17,331 nt of DNA from Bacteroidales bacterium UBA1253 (GTDB lineage Bacteria; Bacteroidota; Bacteroidia; Bacteroidales; Paludibacteraceae). Where the stretch lies: assembly GCA_002308815.1 (NCBI GenBank), contig DBVX01000051.1:29244-46574 (forward strand), in the 5' to 3' direction. The translations under genes and the position numbers were made by a program. Positions 1-7,262 of this stretch are shown in pieces. Position 1 is the first letter of the stretch; every line of letters starts with the position of its first letter. Below the pieces are notes generated by a model. That model did not search any database and was not told the DNA's origin. It saw only the letters and a program-made list of their open reading frames with translations.

Positions 1-147
1 GACATGACCATCCTCTACGGCGGCAGCTGCAACGAGAAGAACGCGGCAGAGTTGTTCGCCAACGAGGACGTGGACGGCGGTCTGATAGGCGGAGCCAGCC
101 TCATTGCCGACAAGTTCTGCGCCATCATTGAGGCACGCGACAAGTAA
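1..147 (+). CDS. tpiA: Triosephosphate isomerase, C-terminal end (gene starts before the window)
   Basis: The last 48 residues of triosephosphate isomerase, the glycolytic enzyme interconverting dihydroxyacetone phosphate and glyceraldehyde 3-phosphate. The visible part contains the phosphate-gripping segment ILYGGSCN and the family signature [12 protein letters not shown], with the stop TAA at 145-147. The usual Val or Ala after GGS is Cys here, a mild variant. The carbonic anhydrase-like gene follows after 21 bases on the same strand, so the two are probably co-transcribed. The 5' part and the promoter lie outside the window. Confidence 0.95.
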   Translation, partial: DMTILYGGSCNEKNAAELFANEDVDGGLIGGASLIADKFCAIIEARDK

Positions 148-168
148 AAACTTCAAAAAGGCACAACA

Positions 169-702
169 ATGGCACTAATCAAATCTATCAACCGCAACGG
201 CGAATATCTCACGCCACGGATAGACCCGTCCGTATGGATGGCGGAGAACGCCACCGTAGTGGGAGACGTTACTGTTGGCGAGGGAACGAGTCTTTGGTTC
301 AACTCCGTCCTGCGAGGTGACGTGAACACCATCATAGTGGGCAAGCACTGCAACATCCAGGACGGGGCGGTGCTGCACACTCTCTACCAGAAATCCACCA
401 TCCGTTTGGGCGACTATGTGTCCGTCGGACATAACGTCACCATCCACGGCGCGGACGTAGACGACTACGCCCTTATCGGTATGGGCTCGACCCTGTTGGA
501 CGGCGCGCACGTGGGCGAAGGGGCGATAGTGGCCGCCGGCGCGCTCGTACTCAAGAACACGCAGATAGGCGCATACGAACTTTGGGGAGGCGTACCCGCC
601 AAGTTCATCAAGAAAGTCGATCCTGCGCAAGGTGAGGAAATCAACCGCAAAATAGCGCATAATTACGCGATGTACGCCTCGTGGTACGACCAAAAAGATT
701 GA
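169..702 (+). CDS. Gamma-class carbonic anhydrase family protein (left-handed beta-helix hexapeptide protein)
   Basis: A 177-residue protein of the gamma carbonic anhydrase/YrdA/CamH type, a trimeric left-handed beta-helix made of hexapeptide repeats (for example VVGDVTVGEG and ALIGMGSTLL). The three histidines expected to bind the metal between subunits are in place: His70 (AVLH), His88 and His93 (GHNVTIH), the last two with the family's five-residue spacing. The RGDVN segment near residue 50 is also typical. The length matches bacterial members, which end in a short C-terminal helix. Many members bind metal but show weak or no CO2 hydration, so the reaction is not certain. The gene lies 21 bases after tpiA, probably in one transcript. 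An acyltransferase role is unlikely given the conserved histidine triad. Confidence 0.9.
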   Translation: MALIKSINRNGEYLTPRIDPSVWMAENATVVGDVTVGEGTSLWFNSVLRGDVNTIIVGKHCNIQDGAVLHTLYQKSTIRLGDYVSVGHNVTIHGADVDDYALIGMGSTLLDGAHVGEGAIVAAGALVLKNTQIGAYELWGGVPAKFIKKVDPAQGEEINRKIAHNYAMYASWYDQKD

Positions 703-740
703 TTTTTCTACACAAAAAAACATTTTTTTGACTTTTCAGG

Positions 741-771
741 CTGTATATCCGAAAATAATGTTATACTTTTG
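741..771 (+). promoter_or_regulatory. Bacteroidota-type promoter for the GT5/DUF4270 gene pair
   Basis: The -7 element TACTTTTG at 764-771 is a perfect match to TAnnTTTG. The -33 element is weak: CTG at 741-743, 20 bases upstream, instead of TTG or TTTG. Transcription would start around 777, about 30 bases before the ATG at 809. The 106-base gap after the carbonic anhydrase gene supports an independent start here. Confidence 0.7.
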
Positions 772-808
772 CGGTCGTAAGCACAAACTCTAAAAAGTCA
801 GCGCATCT

Positions 809-1633
809 ATGAAAGACCCCAATCGCATTCTGTTTGTCTCGCAGGAGATTTACCCTTATATGGCGGAAGAGACTCCCATCCGTGTGCTGAACCGCCGCCT
901 TCCCGAATGGTTCCAGTCCAAAGGATGGGAGACACGCACCTTTGAACCTAAATTCGGCGAGATCAACGAACGCCGCAACCAGCTCCACGAGGTCATCCGC
1001 CTCTCCGGCGTGAACATCATTATTGATGACACCGACCACCAGCTCATCATGAAAGTGGCTAGCATACAGTCGGCGCGCCTGCAGATCTACTTCGTGGACA
1101 ACGATGACTACTTCAACCGCCGCAAGGACATTGGCGATGAGAACGGCGAATACGAGGACAACGATGAACGGTGCATCTTCTTCAACCGCAGCGTGTTGGA
1201 AACCGTCCGCAAACTCCGCTGGACACCGGGTATCGTCCACTGTTCCGGCTGGATGAGCGCGCTCATACCCCTTTATGTCAAGAAAGCGTACGCCGACACG
1301 CCCTTCTTCAGCCATTCCAAAGTGGTGGTTTCGCTTGAGAACGAGACTTATACCCGACCGTTCGGAACGAATTTTACGAAAAAACTGCTGATGGACGGCG
1401 TGAAGCCAAACGATGTGCGCAGCATAGCGGGTTTCCCCGTCGGGTATGAGGAACTGATGCGTCTGGCGGTTGATTATGCGGATGCCTTTGTCATAGGTGG
1501 CGACAATGTGAATCAGCGCGTACTGAACTACGCCGAAACAAGCGGCAAGCCGATAATGCGATACAGTGAGAACAATGGGCAAAAAGAATACATGGATTAT
1601 TACAGCAGTCTGCTTGGCGATCCTGTCGCTTGA
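809..1633 (+). CDS. Glycogen/starch synthase catalytic-domain protein (GT5 N-terminal half only)
   Basis: A 274-residue protein resembling the N-terminal Rossmann half of GT5 glycogen synthases (opening RILFVSQEIYPYMAEE; NERRNQLHEVIRLSG; HCSGWMSALIPLYVKKAY). Classical glycogen synthases have about 470 residues in two Rossmann halves; here the C-terminal, nucleotide-binding half is absent. The ADP-glucose-binding KxGGL motif normally found after the first strand is also missing: the equivalent place reads EETPIRVLNRRL. Bacteroidota carry such short versions, commonly labelled glycogen synthase, but catalysis is doubtful from the sequence. The 3' end overlaps the DUF4270 lipoprotein gene by 59 bases, so the two are translated from one transcript. 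A TAnnTTTG promoter sits just upstream. Confidence 0.75.
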   Translation: MKDPNRILFVSQEIYPYMAEETPIRVLNRRLPEWFQSKGWETRTFEPKFGEINERRNQLHEVIRLSGVNIIIDDTDHQLIMKVASIQSARLQIYFVDNDDYFNRRKDIGDENGEYEDNDERCIFFNRSVLETVRKLRWTPGIVHCSGWMSALIPLYVKKAYADTPFFSHSKVVVSLENETYTRPFGTNFTKKLLMDGVKPNDVRSIAGFPVGYEELMRLAVDYADAFVIGGDNVNQRVLNYAETSGKPIMRYSENNGQKEYMDYYSSLLGDPVA

Positions 1634-3005
1634 AGGCTGCAAGGATGACGTGGTTTCGGCTGGCAGTTCGGCCCTGCAGGGCGATGATGCCGAAGGTGTG
1701 GTGGTATGTGTGGACACCCTGTCTGATATAGTGTCCTCGATTCAAGTGGCTTCGCCTGTTTATTCCTCTCCTGACTCCTGCCTTTTAGGTGAATGCCGTT
1801 CTGCGGATTACGGCACTTTGAAAGCGGATCTGCTCACGCAGTTCGCTTGTCCCGAAGGATGGGTCTATCCCGACTCATCCGAGTTGGATTCCGTCTGCCT
1901 CTATGTCTATTACCGTTCCTACTACGGCGATGGGAACGCGCCCTTGGGCATCAACGCCTACGAGTTAGACGGGAACGAGACGCTTTGCTATGATTCTGCG
2001 TATCGGAGTGATGTAGATATCAGCAGGTTTACCACAATGACACGTTCGGTACTGACACAGACAGAGGTCGTTTCGCTCTCCCATCCAGCTGATTCCATCT
2101 ATTCATCCGCCTTGAATGCATATATGCCCTATGTGCGGATGAAACTCAATAAGAAACAGGCTGACAAACTTTTCAACATCCGCGATTTCTCGTCGCAGGA
2201 AGCCTTCAATCAAGCCTTCCCCGGACTCTATGTCACATCCGTATACGGATCTTCCGCAGCATTGTACATTTACTCGCTATGCCTGACAATCCACTATCAT
2301 TTCACGTATCAATCCGGCGGTGAATACAAGACGATGGGCGACAGCAAGGTTCTCTATGCCAACTCCGAGGTCAAACAACTGTGCCACTATGAGTACACCA
2401 ACCGCGATGATGTGTTGTCTTCGCTCAAACAGGATACCGCCTGCGGATATGTCCTTTCACCTGCCAATATATACACCCGTCTTACCATTCCCACTACATA
2501 TTTGATGGCTCGCATTGATTCGGGCGTGCAGGATCGCACCCCGTACATCAACCTCGCGCGGCTGCGCATTGATGTTCTCAACGGAGGCAGCAAGGGCGGG
2601 AAAGAAGACAACTGGGCTCGTCCGGCGAACTATATGCTGCTCACCCTTGAAAACGCTTATGACCTCATTTTCAAGGATGCCAAACTGCCTACCGACACCA
2701 CCGCTCTGTTAGGGACACTGACATCCACCTTTAATTCTGTTTCAGGCGTGTATGATTATTACTACGCTTTCAATTTATCCTCCCTTTTTACGGATATGCT
2801 CCGCCGCGAAAACAGCGACACGCTGAATATGATACTTGTACCCGTCGAGACCGAATACACAACCACCAACTCCGCCACCTACCTTTCATCTCTCAAATTG
2901 AAGCAATCCGTATCAGCCACCAAAATCCGCAGTTCACGTGATACTGAATCGCCTATGAAAGTGGAGGTCGTATATAGCGGATTCAACACGAAAAAGGCAA
3001 AATAA
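1575..3005 (+). CDS. DUF4270 family surface lipoprotein
   Basis: A 476-residue lipoprotein of the DUF4270 family, whose function is unknown. I chose the ATG at 1575 because it gives a compact lipoprotein signal: MGKK, a hydrophobic stretch, then the lipobox LEGC with Cys22. A GTG at 1566 would add three residues. The Cys is followed by Lys-Asp-Asp, matching the K-(D/E)2 export signal described for surface-exposed Bacteroidota lipoproteins, so an outward-facing outer-membrane location is inferred. The rest is rich in Tyr, Ser and Asp with repeated Asp-Ser/Thr patterns and no further membrane segment. It overlaps the preceding GT5-like gene by 59 bases, an arrangement that I recall as common in the order. 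The protein looks complete. Confidence 0.85.
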   Translation: MGKKNTWIITAVCLAILSLEGCKDDVVSAGSSALQGDDAEGVVVCVDTLSDIVSSIQVASPVYSSPDSCLLGECRSADYGTLKADLLTQFACPEGWVYPDSSELDSVCLYVYYRSYYGDGNAPLGINAYELDGNETLCYDSAYRSDVDISRFTTMTRSVLTQTEVVSLSHPADSIYSSALNAYMPYVRMKLNKKQADKLFNIRDFSSQEAFNQAFPGLYVTSVYGSSAALYIYSLCLTIHYHFTYQSGGEYKTMGDSKVLYANSEVKQLCHYEYTNRDDVLSSLKQDTACGYVLSPANIYTRLTIPTTYLMARIDSGVQDRTPYINLARLRIDVLNGGSKGGKEDNWARPANYMLLTLENAYDLIFKDAKLPTDTTALLGTLTSTFNSVSGVYDYYYAFNLSSLFTDMLRRENSDTLNMILVPVETEYTTTNSATYLSSLKLKQSVSATKIRSSRDTESPMKVEVVYSGFNTKKAK

Positions 3006-3035
3006 ACGGCTGTCAGACAAAAATGTGCTTTTATA

Positions 3036-3067
3036 TTTGCAGGAATGATTTTTATACCCTACTTTTG
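3036..3067 (+). promoter_or_regulatory. Bacteroidota-type promoter for acpP
   Basis: TTTG at 3036-3039 and TACTTTTG at 3060-3067, separated by 20 bases: a perfect -33/-7 pair of the Bacteroidota housekeeping sigma factor. The start would be near 3073, leaving an untranslated leader of about 80 bases before the acpP ATG at 3155. A strong promoter fits the high demand for acyl carrier protein. Confidence 0.85.
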
Positions 3068-3072
3068 CGCTC

Positions 3073-3117
3073 ACTCTTTCGGAGAGTTACAATAAAAAAA
3101 TACGTGCCACCGGCACG
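3073..3117 (+). promoter_or_regulatory. Two small hairpins in the acpP leader
   Basis: Two inverted repeats lie in the predicted 5' untranslated region. The first pairs ACTCT (3073-3077) with AGAGT (3083-3087) around a five-base loop and falls right at the predicted transcript start, where it could protect the 5' end. The second pairs CGTGCC (3103-3108) with GGCACG (3112-3117) around a three-base loop. Neither is followed by a T run, so they are not terminators. Their role is unknown; stabilising an abundant mRNA is one guess. Confidence 0.4.
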
Positions 3118-3154
3118 AACAAAATAAGCAAAGTTTTAACTAAACCTTACAACT

Positions 3155-3391
3155 ATGTCTGAAATTGAAGAAAAAGTAAAAGCCATCATCGTGGATAAAT
3201 TGGGCGTGGACAAGAATGAAGTGACTATGGAAGCCAATTTCTCAACCGATCTCAACGCGGATTCTCTGGACACCGTTGATTTGATAATGGAAATTGAGAA
3301 AGCGTTCAATATCACTATTCCTGAAGAGGAGACGCAAAATATCGCCACCGTAGGGGATGCCGTCCGCTTTGTGGAAAAGGCTGTAGCTTAA
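3155..3391 (+). CDS. acpP: Acyl carrier protein
   Basis: A 78-residue acidic four-helix carrier protein of type II fatty acid synthesis. The phosphopantetheine attachment site is Ser37 in the motif [18 protein letters not shown], and length and charge match bacterial AcpP. It has its own strong promoter and a leader of about 80 bases. A strong intrinsic terminator lies between it and fabF, which should give more acpP than fabF message. Confidence 0.98.
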   Translation: MSEIEEKVKAIIVDKLGVDKNEVTMEANFSTDLNADSLDTVDLIMEIEKAFNITIPEEETQNIATVGDAVRFVEKAVA

Positions 3392-3419
3392 CAACAATTC
3401 TGCTTTATGAGAGGCAGTA

Positions 3420-3457
3420 ACGGGTCTGCAGAGAATAAACTGTAGACCCGTTGTTTT
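3420..3457 (+). terminator. Intrinsic terminator between acpP and fabF
   Basis: A 12-bp stem formed by 3420-3431 (ACGGGTCTGCAG) and 3440-3451 (CTGTAGACCCGT), with one G-U wobble and an eight-base loop, followed by TGTTTTTG. This is a classical rho-independent terminator, 29 bases past the acpP stop. No clear TAnnTTTG element is seen between it and fabF (24 bases from the end of this feature to the ATG at 3480), so fabF probably depends on read-through, making this a partial terminator. Confidence 0.9.
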
Positions 3458-3479
3458 TGAAAGGACAATCATTGTATAC

Positions 3480-4733
3480 ATGGAACTTAAACGAGTAGCA
3501 GTGACGGGTATCGGTGCCCTGACACCTCTCGCCAATACGGCGAAGGGTACATGGGAGGCGATGAAAGCGGGGAAAAGCGGCATTGAGCGAATCACCTTGT
3601 TTGATTCGGGTACGTGCCGCACACATTTCGCGGGAGAAGTCAAGAATTTGGACATCAGTTCAGTAATTGACAGAAAAGATGCCAACCGTATGGATCGCTA
3701 TTCCATCCTCGCCATTATGGCATCGGACGAGGCTTTGAAGGACAGCCTTCTGGATCTTGACAAGGAGGACAGAAACCGCATAGGCGTTATCTGGGGCACG
3801 GGAATGGGAGGAATGATGACCCTCGAAAGCGAATTGTCAGCCTTCGGTCGCGGTGACGGCACACCACGGTTCAGTCCATTCTACATACCCAAAGCCATTG
3901 GCAATATGGGCGGAGCGAACGTGTCGCTCCACTTCGGTCTGAGAGGCATCAGTTACACCACCGTGGCAGCTTGTGCATCCTCTTCACAGTCAATCGCCGA
4001 TGCTTTCAACTACATCCGTATGGGCAAAGCAACCGCCATTCTTTCCGGCGGATGCGAGGCAGGCATCTCGTTTTCCGGCATAGGTGGTTTCGGCTCTATG
4101 CACGCATGCTCGCTGCGCAACGACTCACCCGAAACAGCCAGCCGCCCCTTCTCCAAATCGCGTGACGGATTTGTTCTCAGCGAGGGTTCCGCCTGTCTTG
4201 TTCTTGAAGAGATGGAACACGCTCTTGCACGCGGCGCGAAGATATATGCCGAGTTGGTGGGTGCCGGTATGAACGCCGATGCCTACCATACTACAGCCCC
4301 CGAACCTGAAGGCAAAGGAGCTGCCAGAGCAATGATGCTGGCATTAGAGGATGCCGGCATAACCCCTGCGGAAGTGGATTACATTAACGCTCACGGCACC
4401 AGCACGCCCCTCGGCGACATTTCCGAAGTCAGAGCCATACAGCATGTCTGGGGTGAGGATGCCTACCGGCTCAGTATTTCCTCCACCAAATCGATGACCG
4501 GTCACATGATGGGCGGCGCGGGTGCCGTGGAGGCACTGGCTTGCGTAATGGCACTCAAGGAGGGTATCGTTCCGCCTACAATCAACCACGAGGAGGGTGA
4601 TGACGATCCGCAGATTGACTACCGCCTCAATTTCACTTTCAACAAGGCGCAGAAACGGTCGTTGCGCTATGCGTTGAGCAACACCTTCGGTTTCGGAGGA
4701 CACAACGCCTGCCTTCTGTTCAAACATTTCTAA
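3480..4733 (+). CDS. fabF: Beta-ketoacyl-[ACP] synthase II (FabF)
   Basis: A 417-residue condensing enzyme that extends acyl chains on ACP using malonyl-ACP. The thiolase-fold catalytic triad is visible: Cys165 in VAACASSS, His305 in NAHGTSTPLGD, and His342 in TGHMMGGAGA, with the conserved Lys337 (STKSMTG). The C-terminal GFGGHNACLLF glycine loop is intact. Length is normal for FabF. It follows acpP after an intergenic terminator, and is itself followed by asd after 31 bases, which contain a small GCAGG/CCTGC hairpin without a T run. Confidence 0.97.
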   Translation: MELKRVAVTGIGALTPLANTAKGTWEAMKAGKSGIERITLFDSGTCRTHFAGEVKNLDISSVIDRKDANRMDRYSILAIMASDEALKDSLLDLDKEDRNRIGVIWGTGMGGMMTLESELSAFGRGDGTPRFSPFYIPKAIGNMGGANVSLHFGLRGISYTTVAACASSSQSIADAFNYIRMGKATAILSGGCEAGISFSGIGGFGSMHACSLRNDSPETASRPFSKSRDGFVLSEGSACLVLEEMEHALARGAKIYAELVGAGMNADAYHTTAPEPEGKGAARAMMLALEDAGITPAEVDYINAHGTSTPLGDISEVRAIQHVWGEDAYRLSISSTKSMTGHMMGGAGAVEALACVMALKEGIVPPTINHEEGDDDPQIDYRLNFTFNKAQKRSLRYALSNTFGFGGHNACLLFKHF

Positions 4734-4764
4734 TTGACACGCAGGCATCCTGCTGCGGGAGAAT

Positions 4765-5769
4765 ATGAACATATCAATAGTGGGTGCAAGCGGGGCGGTT
4801 GGGCAGGAGTTGCTCCGCGTATTGGAGGGTCGCAGGTTTCCTGTGGATAGCCTGCGCTTGTTCGGTTCATCGCGAAGTGCGGGCAGCGAGTATCTGTTTC
4901 GTGGTGAAAAAATCCGTGTGGATGAGTTGCGGCACGGCAGTCAGTTTCGCGATACCGACATCGTGTTCGCTTCCGCAGGTGCCTCTGTCAGCCGCGAGTA
5001 TGCGGACGACATGACACGTTATGGCGCGGTGCTGATTGACAATTCGAGCGCGTTCCGGCTGGAGGAGGATGTCCCTTTGGTCGTGCCGGAAGTGAACCGG
5101 GAGGACGCGTTCAACCATCCGCGCAACATCATCGCCAACCCCAACTGCAGTACTATTGTGATGGTATTACCCTTGTATGCCATCCACCGGATGAGTCCTG
5201 TCCGCCGCGTGCATGTCGCCACCTATCAGGCGGCGAGCGGTGCCGGCGCGCAAGCGATGCGCGAGTTGCAGGAACAGCACCTGCAGATACAGCAAGGTGA
5301 ACCAGTCACCGTCAATCGCTTCGTCCATCAGTTGGCATATAATGTCATTCCCCATATTGACATGTTTCAGCCGAACGGTTATACCCGCGAGGAGATGAAG
5401 ATGCACCTCGAGACGCGCAAGATATTCCATAGCCAGCTTTCAGTCAGTGCCACTTGTGTGCGCGTCCCCACCCTCCGCAGCCATTCGGAGTCCGTATGGG
5501 TTGAAACCGAACAGCCTCTGACGGTGGAAGCCATACAGGAAGCCATACGCCGGATGCCCGGTTGCGTCCTTCAAGACGAACCGCAGCGGAACGTCTATCC
5601 CATGCCCTTGGATATGACAGGCAAGGACGACGTGTATGTGGGCAGAATACGCAAGGATCTGACCGATGACAACAGTCTGACATTCTGGTGCGTGAGCGAC
5701 CAGATTCGCAAGGGGGCGGCACTGAACGCCGTACAGATAGCCGAACTCATCATGAACGACAAACGATGA
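4765..5769 (+). CDS. asd: Aspartate-semialdehyde dehydrogenase
   Basis: A 334-residue enzyme that reduces aspartyl phosphate to aspartate semialdehyde, the branch point to lysine/diaminopimelate, threonine and methionine. The N-terminal NADP-binding loop is [11 protein letters not shown] (residues 7-17); the catalytic cysteine is Cys128 in NPNCST, and the catalytic histidine is His240 in [10 protein letters not shown]. The family usually has Gly before His-Ser-Glu where Ser stands here, a small variation. Length is normal. The stop overlaps the start of the next gene (ATGA at 5766-5769), suggesting coupled translation. Confidence 0.96.
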   Translation: MNISIVGASGAVGQELLRVLEGRRFPVDSLRLFGSSRSAGSEYLFRGEKIRVDELRHGSQFRDTDIVFASAGASVSREYADDMTRYGAVLIDNSSAFRLEEDVPLVVPEVNREDAFNHPRNIIANPNCSTIVMVLPLYAIHRMSPVRRVHVATYQAASGAGAQAMRELQEQHLQIQQGEPVTVNRFVHQLAYNVIPHIDMFQPNGYTREEMKMHLETRKIFHSQLSVSATCVRVPTLRSHSESVWVETEQPLTVEAIQEAIRRMPGCVLQDEPQRNVYPMPLDMTGKDDVYVGRIRKDLTDDNSLTFWCVSDQIRKGAALNAVQIAELIMNDKR

Positions 5770-7022
5770 AGAAGGATGACATTGAGATAATGGCACCCGT
5801 GGGCAGTTGGGAGAGTCTCTCCGCCGCATTACATGCAGGTGCTGACAGCGTGTATTTCGGCATCGAGTACCTCAATATGCGCGCACGCTCGTCCGCCAAT
5901 TTCACCACCGACGACCTGCACACCATCGTGCGCCGCTGCCGTGAGGCGGGCGTGAAGACCTATCTGACGCTCAACACCGTCATCTACCCCGAAGACATCC
6001 CCCTGATGCGCAAGATCGTGGACAACGCCCGCGAAGCGGGTGTGGATGCTGTCATTGCAAGCGACATAGCCGTGATGGAGTATGCCAACCGTCAGGGTGT
6101 GGAGGTGCATCTTTCTACCCAACTGAACATTGCCAACGCGGAAGCCCTGCGTTTCTATGCGCAGTTCGCCGATGTCGTGGTTCTGGCGCGCGAACTAAAT
6201 ATGGAGCAGGTGGCGGCCATCCATCGCACGATTGTCGAGCAGGACATACGCGGGCGCAAAGGCAATCCTATCCGCATTGAGATGTTCTGCCACGGCGCAC
6301 TCTGTATGGCGGTCAGCGGCAAATGCTACCTGAGTCTCAACAATCTCGGACACAGTGCCAATCGCGGAGCCTGTATGCAGGTCTGCCGGCGCAGTTATAT
6401 CGTCAAAGACAAGGAGTCGGACATCGAACTGGAGGTGGACAACCAGTACATCATGTCGCCGAAAGATCTGAAGACGATACATTTCCTCAACAAGATGCTG
6501 GATGCCGGTGTGCGTGTATTGAAGATTGAGGGACGCGCGCGCAGTGCCGACTATGTGCAGACGGTCGTTTCCTGCTACAGGGAGGCGGTTGAGGCTTGGC
6601 AGCGGGGCGAGTATGCCACGGAAGGCATCAGGGACCGCATTGCCGATTGGGACGGGCGGCTCAGCCGCGTCTTCAACCGAGGCTTCTGGGACGGCTACTA
6701 CCAGGGGCAGCGGCTCGGCGAGTGGACGCGCGAGTACGGCTCATGCGCCACGCGCAGGAAAGCCTATGCCGGCAAGTGTACCAACTTCTTCAAACAAATC
6801 AGCGTGGCGGAGTTCTACATCGAGGCATTGGAGAGTATCCACGAGAGCGATGAACTGCTTGTCACAGGTGAGACCACCGGCGCATACTACCTGACCGCCC
6901 ACGACCTCCACGATGAGAGAGGAAACAGACAGGAATCTGTATCCAAAGGGCATTTCTTCTCCCTCAAAACCGACCGCACAATCCATCGAGGCGACCGTCT
7001 TTTTGTATGTACAACTATCTGA
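5766..7022 (+). CDS. Peptidase U32 family protein, TrhP-like (candidate tRNA uridine hydroxylase)
   Basis: A 418-residue protein of the so-called U32 peptidase family. The start at 5766 overlaps the asd stop as ATGA; an in-frame upstream start at 5688 would lie deep inside asd and is rejected. The N-terminal part opens with [20 protein letters not shown] and continues with repeated beta-alpha elements of a TIM-barrel type. The core [16 protein letters not shown]...GACMQVC carries Cys180, Cys187, Cys203 and Cys207 (plus Cys175). The relatives UbiU/UbiV use four such cysteines for a 4Fe-4S cluster; E. coli TrhP (YegQ) acts in forming 5-hydroxyuridine at position 34 of tRNA. The motif IMSPKDL followed by LKIEGRARS resembles TrhP closely. 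The tRNA role is inferred from similarity; protease activity is unlikely. Confidence 0.85.
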   Translation: MKKDDIEIMAPVGSWESLSAALHAGADSVYFGIEYLNMRARSSANFTTDDLHTIVRRCREAGVKTYLTLNTVIYPEDIPLMRKIVDNAREAGVDAVIASDIAVMEYANRQGVEVHLSTQLNIANAEALRFYAQFADVVVLARELNMEQVAAIHRTIVEQDIRGRKGNPIRIEMFCHGALCMAVSGKCYLSLNNLGHSANRGACMQVCRRSYIVKDKESDIELEVDNQYIMSPKDLKTIHFLNKMLDAGVRVLKIEGRARSADYVQTVVSCYREAVEAWQRGEYATEGIRDRIADWDGRLSRVFNRGFWDGYYQGQRLGEWTREYGSCATRRKAYAGKCTNFFKQISVAEFYIEALESIHESDELLVTGETTGAYYLTAHDLHDERGNRQESVSKGHFFSLKTDRTIHRGDRLFVCTTI

Positions 7023-7030
7023 CGAGGTTT

Positions 7031-7243
7031 AAAAAAAGCACCGCAGAACACTTTGCTCGAGAAAACTCCTGATGACAGGATTTGGGGAGTAACGAACCTT
7101 TGTAATCCGACCACCGCTATTGCTACCACCCCATTCTGGATGAAGCGGGTCACGGCAGAGCGTATCGGCACGCCATCAGCGCATTATTTACCCCGTTTTA
7201 ATGGATTCTGTTGAGTTTTCCGGTCTCTTGGTTCTGCGGTGCG
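7031..7243 (-). ncRNA. Candidate structured RNA (6S-like small RNA or complex 3' UTR element)
   Basis: This fills most of the 240-base gap between convergent genes, where no credible protein was found. On the minus strand the 5' end (7231-7242, GCACCGCAGAAC) pairs perfectly with the 3' end (7038-7049, GTTCTGCGGTGC), and seven T residues follow directly (7037-7031), as in an intrinsic terminator. Inside, 7213-7220 pairs with 7061-7068 (GAAAACTC/GAGTTTTC, 8 bp), leaving a nearly symmetric 10/11-base internal loop. Two further hairpins are possible: 7199-7203 with 7182-7186 (5 bp), and 7122-7132 with 7084-7093 (10 bp with one bulge and two G-U pairs). A rod closed by its own ends and a U run recalls 6S RNA, but the identity is not proven. 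No good TAnnTTTG promoter is seen upstream (TATGTTCC at 7250-7243 is poor), so it may be the tail of the outer-membrane protein transcript. Confidence 0.55.
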
Positions 7244-7262
7244 GAACATACCATTCCGATTG

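Noticed and set aside
714..729. A run of seven A followed by seven T after the carbonic anhydrase gene
   Set aside because: It is a pure A/T palindrome with a two-base loop and no GC stem, so I do not call it a terminator.
761..1717. A 318-codon open frame on the minus strand opposite the GT5-like gene
   Set aside because: It mirrors a clear gene, overlaps the promoter and shows no family features; long antisense frames are common in this codon usage.
4741..4753. GCAGG/CCTGC hairpin between fabF and asd
   Set aside because: Only 5 bp with no T run after it; probably chance or a minor RNA feature, not a terminator.
5688..5765. Upstream in-frame extension of the U32 gene
   Set aside because: It would lie inside asd; the ATGA overlap start at 5766 begins exactly where family similarity begins.
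6887..7171. A 94-codon minus-strand frame spanning the U32 gene end and the intergenic gap
   Set aside because: It runs through the candidate RNA's 3' stem and U run and into the antisense of U32; no start signal or family match, so RNA structure explains the gap better.
7243..7250. TATGTTCC as a -7 element for the candidate RNA
   Set aside because: It misses the TTTG end and has no TTG or TTTG about 19-20 bases upstream, so it is not called as a promoter.
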